The position numbers and the translations under genes were made by a program. 41,660 nucleotides of DNA from Verrucomicrobiota bacterium (GTDB lineage: Bacteria; Verrucomicrobiota; Verrucomicrobiia; Verrucomicrobiales; Akkermansiaceae). Where the stretch lies: NCBI GenBank assembly GCA_026397725.1, contig JAPLUI010000066.1, positions 1 through 41,660 of the forward strand. The letters are read 5' to 3'. Positions 31,739 through 39,363 of this stretch are shown here, piece by piece. The notes under the pieces are model-generated. The model searched no databases. It was not told the DNA's origin and saw only the letters and a list, made by a program, of their open reading frames with translations. Within the stretch, counting starts at the first letter, position 1, and each line of letters opens with the position of its first letter.

Positions 31739-31848
31739 TGGTGGAGATTGCTACCTAATGAATCATGGACGGCCGTCGTCTGAATCTCAGCTTCCCGGGG
31801 TCATTAAGGCAAATAGTGGGAACTTACGGAAGCAAATTGTGAGAGATC

Positions 31849-32187
31849 CTACAATCTGATGGCGTTAGGGGGATCTGGGGGACAAGGCGGGCGGAATAAC
31901 GGGGCTGGTCCGGCTCCGTTCGCATTGGACCGGGCCACGCTGGGCTCAAGGCGACCAGAATCTGATAACCCGGCTGCTTCCGGCCTCTGGGGATTTCCGA
32001 TCGAGGATTTTTGATTTTCCATTACCCAGCTCAGCCGCGGCTTGAGCGCATCGAGGCCGAGCGGGTTCTCGCGGTATTCGCAGCGCAGGCCGGTGACATC
32101 AGCGGAGCGCGCGGCCGGGAGGCAGGAGAGCATGGCCGTGGCAGCCGTCAGGCAGGCCGCCAGGCGGCGGGCAGTGTGATGATTCAT
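31849..32187 (-). pseudogene. N-terminal remnant of a second GH78 rhamnosidase
   Basis: From the ATG at 32187 the frame gives a signal peptide (MNHHTARRLAACLTAATAML) and the first GH78 strand (LRCEYRENPLGLDALKPRLSW), nearly the same as the GH78 at 15732. After a heptamer tract the frame is lost: the ATG frame reads AAGLSDSG, while the +1 frame reads GYQILVALSP, the expected next strand. Homology then ends. The island starts here, so this gene was cut short at the island border. Confidence 0.8.
31981..32022. repeat. Degenerate heptamer tract inside GH78 remnant
   Basis: Successive plus-strand 7-mers are CGGCCTC, TGGGGAT, TTCCGAT, CGAGGAT, TTTTGAT, TTTCCAT. The position in the protein (after KPRLSW) matches the tract in the other GH78 gene, though the heptamer sequence differs. 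Confidence 0.55.
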
Positions 32188-32226
32188 GTTTGAGCGCCTT
32201 TCTGAAAATGGTGAATGCGGGGGTTG

Positions 32227-32247
32227 GATTGATGATTGAAGATTGCT
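32227..32247. repeat. Short heptamer tract upstream of GH78 remnant
   Basis: Three 7-mers, GATTGAT, GATTGAA and GATTGCT, lie between the hairpin element and the ATG at 32187. Confidence 0.5.
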
Positions 32248-32270
32248 GAGGGGTCGGTACGGCAAGGAGC

Positions 32271-32402
32271 ACAGCCGTCCCGGCTGTGAGGGCAGACAGG
32301 CGTCCTCGCCTGTCGTTGCTTTGGCATCTGGTAATCACTGATGCCATCACATCTCTCCAACAGGCGGGACGCCCGTTGGCCGAAACAGCCGGGACGGCTG
32401 TT
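32271..32402. repeat. Nested hairpin element between GH116 and GH78 remnant
   Basis: Four small palindromes form a larger inverted arrangement: ACAGCCGTCCCGGCTGT (32271-32287), GACAGGCGTCCTCGCCTGTC (about 32295-32314), AACAGGCGGGACGCCCGTT (32359-32377) and AACAGCCGGGACGGCTGTT (32384-32402). The first pairs with the fourth and the second with the third. The centre also pairs (TGGCATC 32322-32328 with GATGCCA 32339-32345). It begins 8 nt after the GH116 stop on the minus strand, so it may terminate transcription. The sequence style is that of dispersed repeats in Verrucomicrobia. Confidence 0.75.
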
Positions 32403-32409
32403 TTCCCTC

Positions 32410-35061
32410 TCACGCGAATTCAAGTTTTGTGGTGATGGTTTCATTGGCTTTCAATGTGAGTTCCTTCGCGAGGGTCAATTCGACCCGCTGGCCGGTTTGG
32501 GTGGCTTTGGCTGTTAGCTGCCGGGTGCCGGCGGCCATGGTGGTGGTTTTCAGGGTGGCGCCGGGTGGCAGTTCGAGCGCCAGGGATTTGACCCGCAGGC
32601 CGCCCCATTTCACTTCGATTTTGTTAGCTTGGGTCTTATCAGTGCGGCTCTGGCTGAGGGCGCCCCAGCCTTCGGCGCTGGTGAAGGCGGCCTTGAAATT
32701 CCCGGGGGTGAGTTTCGGGGCGAAGCCGATATGTTGTTTGGGTCCGTGGTATTCAAATCCGCACGCCGCGATGAACACCCCATAACTTGCCATGCTGCGG
32801 GCATAGTGATCGCCGCACTCGATTTCATTCCACGGGTTGCGTTTGGATGCATGGTAGCGGTCATGGACGGCACGGGTGACGGCCAGGCCTTCCTGGACGA
32901 GACCTTCCCAAATCATATGTCCGGCCGCCTGGTATTCGAAGCCGTTCATGCACTCGTTGAAATAGCCCGCGCAATAGGAATTGGCGTTTTTGCCGATGGC
33001 GTCGGCGAAGCTCCAATCCTTGCGCGGGAATGTGCACATCAGCAAGCCGGCCTCCCCCGCCATCGCATACCAGCGGCCGGCTCCGTTCACCGCGCGATAC
33101 GGTCCGACATCAGGCGAAAAGTTATAGCGCCACAGCGACTGCAGCGCCGCGCGGGTCTCCTTCTGCGGCAACACACGGCCCAGGCCGACTTGAAATGCCC
33201 AGCCCTGACCCATGACTTGGTCAATCTCGCAGCCGGTGCCGGAATTGATGGCAGTCACGTGTTTGGGGTCTATCAGGTTGATGTAATACTCGCCATCGAA
33301 AAGCCGTTTCACCATGTTCTGGCTGCCGGCCTCGGCAATCGCACGGCATTCGGCGGCAAATGAATGATCTTCCATTTCGGCGGCCATTTCCGCGAGCGCC
33401 CGCAGGCTGGCCAGATACAATCCGCTCAACCACGCGACCGGCCCAAACCACGCGGCGTCGAGTGTGTTGTGTTGTGCCCCTTCGAGGATGCCGTCGGCAT
33501 TCCCATCCTGGCTGATGAGCCATTGCATCGCCTTCTTGATGCCGGGGTAATTGCGCTTGAGAAACGCGTTGTCCGGCGACATCTGGTGGTCCCGATAGGC
33601 GCGCAGCAGCGTGCCCGCTTGGCCGTCGATCGCGGGCCCGGCATTGAACTCCCCGCGATGGTCTATCATGCCGTCAGGCTTGAACGAGACCGCCGGGTCA
33701 AAGTCGGCGCGTTCCCGCAACACGATGTCGAGTTCGGGAAACAGCCGGCCCATCGCCTGCTCATATTGCCAGACGTGCGTGCAGGTTCCTTCGCAACAGG
33801 CAACCCCCTCCGTGCCGTAAAACCGGCCATTGGCCATGCGGTTGGCTGTCCGGGTGGCCAGAATCGACACATTGGAAAGCGTCCGGTCTAACAACCAGAA
33901 CGGCAGCGTCGAGTCATACCAAGTGTCGCGCCACAGCCGGGTCTGTGATGTGAGACGGTTGAATTGCGCCGTGACATATTGGACGACGGCCGCTGCGGAA
34001 GCAAATCGGGTGGCATAGTAGTTGCCCGCCTTGTTCAATGGGCCGGCGAGCGAGAGATTCGGGAAATGCCAGGCGAGCACAAACGTCACGGTGACCGAGG
34101 CGCCGGGCGCGAGCTTGAGGGTGCGCCCGATCGAACCGGACAATCTCTCGGCAAAGGACGCCGTCGCATCCGCGCTGGCCTGATCCGCCGCCTGCCCAAG
34201 CAAGGCCAGCGTCATCGTGCCATACCCCGGCAAGGCCTTGAGCGCCTCATCGGTGACAGGCGGCTCGCCTTTGACCGGTTGGCCGTTGGCGGGTCTCTCC
34301 GCGGAGCAGACCAGCGCGGTGAAACCGGCCTCGCGCACCGTGCGGTTGCGCAACACCGCGTTCTGGTTGCGTTGTTGCAGGCACACGCCATTTTCCAATT
34401 CGCCTGTTAGAACCGCCTCGACCGCCGCATCCGACGTGTTGCGGAGCGTGAATTGCAGGATCGTCGCGGGCAAGCCGGAATCGTTGGCGTTGAGCGGCAT
34501 GAACGGCGAAAACGCTTCGAGCTTCACGCTCAGCGGCACTTTGGCGTCGGCATATTCCACCAGGCCTATCGGATATTCGCCGCGAAACGTGATGTCGGCA
34601 AAACCGTCGCGATCCAGCGTGTGGGTTTGATCGCCAATCTTCAGGGAGAATTTTTGGGTGAGTGGCGAGCTGGGCGCCATGGGTTTGGCATAATGCGAAT
34701 CACCGGTGCCGCCGATGGGCTGGTTGAAAATATCCCAGTGCCACAGCCTGCCATCACCGCCGAGATAGAGTTGCCCCGTGCAAATGCCACCGACCGGCAT
34801 GCCAATCTTGTCGAGTTCCTTGCCGCGATAAACCGTCCGCTCACCCCGCGCAAACAACGACTTCACCCAGTCCGGCGAAAGCTTTTTATCGGCGGGCACC
34901 AGCTTGTCGAAATCCTCGCGCGTGAACGGCCCGGCCATCACGGGCATCCGCGAAAACGCGAGGCCGGCGGCGGTAAGCGCGGAAGATTTCAGGAAGAACC
35001 GGCGGTCGAGTGATACCGCGGCGGCGGCGGGCGTCTGTGAATGTTTAGAAGGCTCTGTCAT
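32410..35061 (-). CDS. GH116 beta-glycosidase, Tat-exported (copy A)
   Basis: From ATG 35061 the protein has 883 residues; 69 upstream in-frame codons overlap the DUF1080 gene and lack a signal. The N-terminus SLDRRFFLKSSALTAAGLAF is a twin-arginine signal, so it is exported folded. GH116 features: GMPVGGICTGQLYLGGDG, WHWDIFNQP, RDTWYDSTLPFWLLDR, CCEGTCTHVWQYEQAMGRLF and the helical barrel to EYHGPKQHIGFAP. Glu424 (CCEGTCTHVW) and Asp535 (HNTLD) are candidates for nucleophile and acid/base, by order along the barrel. Characterised GH116 enzymes include beta-glucosidases, beta-xylosidases and bile-acid beta-glucosidase GBA2; the substrate here is unknown. The gene starts 35 nt after the DUF1080 stop. 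Confidence 0.9.
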   Translation of the reverse strand: MTEPSKHSQTPAAAAVSLDRRFFLKSSALTAAGLAFSRMPVMAGPFTREDFDKLVPADKKLSPDWVKSLFARGERTVYRGKELDKIGMPVGGICTGQLYLGGDGRLWHWDIFNQPIGGTGDSHYAKPMAPSSPLTQKFSLKIGDQTHTLDRDGFADITFRGEYPIGLVEYADAKVPLSVKLEAFSPFMPLNANDSGLPATILQFTLRNTSDAAVEAVLTGELENGVCLQQRNQNAVLRNRTVREAGFTALVCSAERPANGQPVKGEPPVTDEALKALPGYGTMTLALLGQAADQASADATASFAERLSGSIGRTLKLAPGASVTVTFVLAWHFPNLSLAGPLNKAGNYYATRFASAAAVVQYVTAQFNRLTSQTRLWRDTWYDSTLPFWLLDRTLSNVSILATRTANRMANGRFYGTEGVACCEGTCTHVWQYEQAMGRLFPELDIVLRERADFDPAVSFKPDGMIDHRGEFNAGPAIDGQAGTLLRAYRDHQMSPDNAFLKRNYPGIKKAMQWLISQDGNADGILEGAQHNTLDAAWFGPVAWLSGLYLASLRALAEMAAEMEDHSFAAECRAIAEAGSQNMVKRLFDGEYYINLIDPKHVTAINSGTGCEIDQVMGQGWAFQVGLGRVLPQKETRAALQSLWRYNFSPDVGPYRAVNGAGRWYAMAGEAGLLMCTFPRKDWSFADAIGKNANSYCAGYFNECMNGFEYQAAGHMIWEGLVQEGLAVTRAVHDRYHASKRNPWNEIECGDHYARSMASYGVFIAACGFEYHGPKQHIGFAPKLTPGNFKAAFTSAEGWGALSQSRTDKTQANKIEVKWGGLRVKSLALELPPGATLKTTTMAAGTRQLTAKATQTGQRVELTLAKELTLKANETITTKLEFA

Positions 35062-35095
35062 GTGTTGGTCAATATATCTGTTATGAAAGTTATTG

Positions 35096-36496
35096 TTACT
35101 GGTTTTCCCCGAGGTGCATGGAGCGGATCCAGATGTTGCGGAAGCGCACGGGGTTTGCGTGATCCTGCAATTCAATGAAGCATTCCGGCGGATGGGGCGC
35201 AGGATACTTTGAGAGCGTCCGCCACGGCACCGTGTCGCTGATGCCATCGGTGCCGCCGGTGAATTCATGGCGGTTTTGCACCACGACCCCGTTGTGGAGC
35301 ACCGTGATGATGGCCTTCTTGATCAACTCGCCTTGTTTGTTCCAGCGCGGCGATTCAAACAAAATGTCGTAGGTCTGCCATTCGCCCGGCGGCTTGCTGG
35401 AGTTCACCAGCGGCGGCGACTGTCCGTAAATCGCGGCCGCCTGACCGTCGGCGTAAGTCTTGGCTCGGTAGGAATCAAGCACCTGCACCTCATACATCTT
35501 GTTGATGAGAATGCCGCTGTTGCCGCGTCCCTGGCTGGTGCCGTTCGGCGGATTCGGCGTGGCAAATTCCACATGCAACTGGAAATCCGCCCATTTCCCG
35601 CGGGTGCGGATGCCGCCGCCCTGCGGCGCAGTCTCGACATAATCGGCGGTCGTTTTCCAGACGGCATCGCCGCCGTCAGCTTTCTGCCATTTGGCCAACC
35701 CCTTGCCGTCAAAAAGAATTTCCGCATCCGATGGTGCCGGCGCGTCCTGACTGAACGTTGCGCCGGGTGTGATCACTTGCGGCTGCGGGCACGCCGGATC
35801 GTGGACATGCCATTTGCCGTTCGCTTGCATCGGGGTATCCGTGAAACCGTCTATCACCTCCTCCGGCACGGCGGGGGTTTGCGTCAGAACCGGGACCTCT
35901 TTCGCGGTGTTGGGGGTGTCGGCTGCGACGACATCCGCGAGTTGCACGACATCCAGGCCGCCGGCGGCCAGGAACAGCATGCGATACCTTGTATAAGCGC
36001 TTGCGTTGGCAAAATTCACCGCCCGTCCAGCCGAATTGTTAGGCGTGGCCTCAAGACCCGTGGATCCGGTATATAGCAAGGCCCAACTGGCACCTGACAT
36101 CGGATCGCCAGCCTTGGAACCCTCGATGGTCATCGTCATGGGGTTGCGGTGCGGAGCAGAATCTTCGGTGAAAAACCGGATGCTTTGCATCTTGGCGGGG
36201 GCGGGCAAGGTGAAATGGAAGCCCGACTTGCCATCATACGGACCGGCCCAAGCGTTGGCACCCATGGCAACCCATTTGGTTCCCCAGGCGCCATCGGTCA
36301 ATCTGCTCCAAGACCCCTCGTACGAGTTTGGGGTTCCCGATTTCGCGTTCGCCAGGGTCCCGTCACCGCCGGCCACCGTGTTGGCGAGGAAAACCCCGGC
36401 CGCGGCTGCCAGATCAATGGTCGCTGCCTGGGCGTCTGGCAGCACATGGTTCCAGCCAAAGCCGAGGACGGTGAGAACAATCATTGTGTTTTTCAT
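35096..36496 (-). CDS. DUF1080 (3-keto-disaccharide hydrolase-like) secreted protein
   Basis: The 466-residue protein has a signal peptide (MKNTMIVLTVLGFGWNHVLP...QA). It has an N-terminal beta-sandwich of the discoidin type (about 30-190, KMQSIRFFTEDSAPHRNP). The C-terminal DUF1080 domain (about 255-466) shows AEILFDGKGLAKWQKADGG, GRGNSGILINKMYEVQVLDS and the closing FIELQDHANPVRFRNIWIR. DUF1080 proteins are lectin-fold enzymes, some of which hydrolyse or eliminate 3-keto-glycosides; others are only binding proteins. It lies between two GH116 genes, which suggests joint action on the same glycoside. No oxidoreductase that would make 3-keto sugars is in the window. Confidence 0.87.
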   Translation of the reverse strand: MKNTMIVLTVLGFGWNHVLPDAQAATIDLAAAAGVFLANTVAGGDGTLANAKSGTPNSYEGSWSRLTDGAWGTKWVAMGANAWAGPYDGKSGFHFTLPAPAKMQSIRFFTEDSAPHRNPMTMTIEGSKAGDPMSGASWALLYTGSTGLEATPNNSAGRAVNFANASAYTRYRMLFLAAGGLDVVQLADVVAADTPNTAKEVPVLTQTPAVPEEVIDGFTDTPMQANGKWHVHDPACPQPQVITPGATFSQDAPAPSDAEILFDGKGLAKWQKADGGDAVWKTTADYVETAPQGGGIRTRGKWADFQLHVEFATPNPPNGTSQGRGNSGILINKMYEVQVLDSYRAKTYADGQAAAIYGQSPPLVNSSKPPGEWQTYDILFESPRWNKQGELIKKAIITVLHNGVVVQNRHEFTGGTDGISDTVPWRTLSKYPAPHPPECFIELQDHANPVRFRNIWIRSMHLGENQ

Positions 36497-36627
36497 TTTA
36501 CTCTCTTGTTTTGGTTAGGTTGGGATCAGGTTAAGGAAACTGTCTTTATATGAGAGAAACCGACATGCCAAGGCACCGGGCAGAATGCCGCAGCACAGTG
36601 GCCGCAAAGTGGTTTTCAACCAACCTC

Positions 36628-39363
36628 TCATGCGAATTCGAGTTTCGTGGTGATGGTTTCATTGGCATTCAAGGTCACTTCCTTGGCCAGTGTCAATTCG
36701 ACCCGCTGGCCGGATTGGGTGGCTTTGGCTGTTAGTTGCTGGGTACCGACGGCCACGGTGGTGGTTTTCAAGGTGGCGCCGGGTGGCAGTTCGAGCGCCA
36801 GGGATTTGACCCGCAGGCCGCCGGACTTCACATCGATGCGGTTGATTTGGGTCTTGCCCGTCCGGCTCTGGCTGAGGCTGCCCCAGCCCTCGGCGCTGGT
36901 GAAAGGGGCCTTGAACTTCTCGGGTGTTAGGCGCGGGGCGAAGCCGATGTGCTGTTTCGGTCCGTGGTATTCGAAGCCGCAGGCGGCGATGAACACGCCA
37001 TAACTGGCCATGCTGCGCGAATAATGGTCGCCGCACTCCACCTCGTTCCACGGGTTGCGCTTGGACGGGTGGTGGCGGTCATGCACGGCACGGGTGATGG
37101 CCAGGCCTTGTTGGGCCATGCCCTCCCAGATCATGTGGCCGGCCACCTGATACTCGAAGCCGTTCATGACCTCGTTGAGCAGGTTGCAGACCCCATCCAT
37201 GTTGCCTTTGCCGCTGGCGTTCTCGAAGCTCCAGTCCTTGCGCGGGAACGTACACATCAGCATGCCCGCCTCGCCGGCCAGTGCAAAGAAGCGACCACCC
37301 TTGTAGATCTTGCGATACGCTCCGCAATCGGGCGTGAAGTTATAGCGCCACAGCGCCTGCAGCGCCAAGCGCGTCTCCTGCTGCGGGATCACGCGGTCCA
37401 AGCCGACTTGATAGGCCCAGCTTTGGCCGAAGACCTGGTCAATTTCGCAGCCGGTGCCGGAATTGACGGCATTCGGATACTTGGGGTCTAGCAGATTGAT
37501 GAAATACTCCTGGTCGAAAAGCTTCTTGATGCTCTCGCGACCGGTGTCGGCGATCTTGCGGCATTCGGCGGCAAAGGCCGCGTCGCCCATATCGGTCGCC
37601 ATTTCCGCGGCGGCACGCAGGCTGGCCAGATACAATCCGCTCAGCCAGGCGATCTGGCCGTACCAACCGGCATCGAGCGTGTTGTGTTGGTGGCCGTCTA
37701 ACAGCCCGTCACCCCTGTCCATCTTCATGAGGCACTGCATGGCGAGCTTGATGTTAGGCCATAAGTCCTTGAGCCATGCGCTGTCGGAGGTCATCTGGTG
37801 TTCGCGGTAGGCGCGCAGGATGCAGCCCGCCTGGCCGTCCACCGCCAGGCCAAACCCCTCGCCGCGGTGGCGGATGGCGCCCGAGGGTTTTTCAATCGCG
37901 GTGCCAAAATCGGTGCGCTTTCTAACATCGCGTTCGAGATCGGGGAACAAGCGGCCCACGGCGTGGGCATAGTGCCAGACGTGCGTGCAGGTGCCCTCAC
38001 AGCAACCGACACCTTCCCATCCCCAGAAGCGTCCCGTGGCAAAGCGGTGCGAGGTCGCACTCGCAAGGCACCCGGTGTTGAGCATCGTGCGGTCGAGGAA
38101 CCAATAGGGCAGCGTGGAATCGTACCAAGTGTCGTGCCAGAGGCGCGTCTGGGCGTGAAGCGCGGCGAAATGCGCCGCCACATGCCCGGCGACGGCCGCG
38201 GCCGAGGGAAACCTGGTGGCATAGTAGCGGCCGTTATCCTTCAAGTTCTCCATGCGCTCGATCTTCCATTTCTGCATGTCCAGATAGGGAAAGTGCCAGG
38301 TGACGAGGAAGGTGGCCGTGGCCTCCTTGCCGGCATCTAACGTCATCGTGCGGATGATCGATCCGACGAGCTTGCGGCCGTTCGGTTGCGCGGCCTGGTC
38401 AGCAGGCTCGGCCGCAAAAGCCGCGTCAGGGAAATTGCCGGCGCCAACGGCCGCCGCGGCTCTATCAGACGCCTGGGTTTCCAACAGTGCGAGGGCCATG
38501 GTGCCCATGTCCAGCGGCTGCTTGAGATCCGCTTCGGACATGAGTTCGGGCTTCAGGACTTTTTCCGCCGGGGCGTTTTCGACCTCGCCCTGGATGAGCA
38601 GCATCCCTTGTCCTCGTTGCACGCGGTTGCGGCGCTTGGCGGCATCACCGGGGGCGGAAACCAGACAGACGGCGTTTTCGAGCCAACCCGCCAGCCGCAC
38701 CTCCACCTTGGCGCTGCCAGTGTTCCTGACCGTGTAACGCAGCACCGTGACAGGCAGGCTGGAGTCGTCGGTATGGAGCGGCACAAAGGGCGAAAAGGCT
38801 TCTAACGAAACCGTGACCGGCACCTTGGGATCCTGATACTCGATGTTGGCCAGCGGGTATTCGCCGCAAAAGCTGATGTCGGCAAAGCCCGCTTGCGTGA
38901 GCGGGCGCACTTGCTTCTTACCGTCGACAGTGACCTCCAGGGCAAAGCCCTGCTCGATGGGCGAGGCCGGCACCAGCGGGTTCTGATAGGTGGAGCCATC
39001 CGTCCGCCGCGGCTGGTTGAAAATGTCCCAGTGCCAGAGCTTGCCGTCGCCGCCCAGATAGAGCTGGCCCGCGCAGATGCCGCCGACGGGCATGCCGATC
39101 TTCTCGAGGTCCTTGCCACGATAGACCGTGCGCTCGCCCCGCGCAAAGAGCGACTTCACCCACTCCGGCGTGAGCTTCTTGTCGGCCGGCACGATTTGGT
39201 CGAAATCCTCGCGGGTGAACGGCCCGGCCATCAGCGGCATTCGGGAAAACGCGAAGCCGGCGGCAGTGAGCGAGGAGGTTTTCAGGAAGGATCGGCGGTC
39301 GAACGCCGGTTTGTTAGAGTTGTGGTGTGTATGTTCTTTGGGGTGCATGTTTTTTTCTTTCAT
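36628..39363 (-). CDS. GH116 beta-glycosidase, Tat-exported (copy B)
   Basis: This 911-residue paralogue of copy A has a twin-arginine signal (AFDRRSFLKTSSLTAAGFAF) after a hydrophilic lead. The ATG at 39363 shares a base with the TAA of the GH59 gene (TAATG), favouring Met1 and coupled translation. GH116 blocks are the same as in copy A: GMPVGGICAGQLYLGGDG, RLWHDTWYDSTLPYWFLDR, CCEGTCTHVWHYAHAVGRLF, HNTLDAGWYGQIAWLSGLYL and EYHGPKQHIGFAPRLTP. The two copies are almost identical over the last 100 residues, so the duplication is recent or gene conversion is active. The substrate is unknown. A 131-nt gap to the DUF1080 gene holds only a small hairpin near the stop (TGGTTGAAAACCA, 36612-36624, minus strand). 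Confidence 0.9.
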   Translation of the reverse strand: MKEKNMHPKEHTHHNSNKPAFDRRSFLKTSSLTAAGFAFSRMPLMAGPFTREDFDQIVPADKKLTPEWVKSLFARGERTVYRGKDLEKIGMPVGGICAGQLYLGGDGKLWHWDIFNQPRRTDGSTYQNPLVPASPIEQGFALEVTVDGKKQVRPLTQAGFADISFCGEYPLANIEYQDPKVPVTVSLEAFSPFVPLHTDDSSLPVTVLRYTVRNTGSAKVEVRLAGWLENAVCLVSAPGDAAKRRNRVQRGQGMLLIQGEVENAPAEKVLKPELMSEADLKQPLDMGTMALALLETQASDRAAAAVGAGNFPDAAFAAEPADQAAQPNGRKLVGSIIRTMTLDAGKEATATFLVTWHFPYLDMQKWKIERMENLKDNGRYYATRFPSAAAVAGHVAAHFAALHAQTRLWHDTWYDSTLPYWFLDRTMLNTGCLASATSHRFATGRFWGWEGVGCCEGTCTHVWHYAHAVGRLFPDLERDVRKRTDFGTAIEKPSGAIRHRGEGFGLAVDGQAGCILRAYREHQMTSDSAWLKDLWPNIKLAMQCLMKMDRGDGLLDGHQHNTLDAGWYGQIAWLSGLYLASLRAAAEMATDMGDAAFAAECRKIADTGRESIKKLFDQEYFINLLDPKYPNAVNSGTGCEIDQVFGQSWAYQVGLDRVIPQQETRLALQALWRYNFTPDCGAYRKIYKGGRFFALAGEAGMLMCTFPRKDWSFENASGKGNMDGVCNLLNEVMNGFEYQVAGHMIWEGMAQQGLAITRAVHDRHHPSKRNPWNEVECGDHYSRSMASYGVFIAACGFEYHGPKQHIGFAPRLTPEKFKAPFTSAEGWGSLSQSRTGKTQINRIDVKSGGLRVKSLALELPPGATLKTTTVAVGTQQLTAKATQSGQRVELTLAKEVTLNANETITTKLEFA

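Noticed and set aside
30791..31783. Long plus-strand frame of 330 codons opposite the Res-like gene
   Set aside because: It mirrors a gene with clear helicase motifs in a GC-rich region. The translation shows no family motif, only a shadow of the opposite strand.
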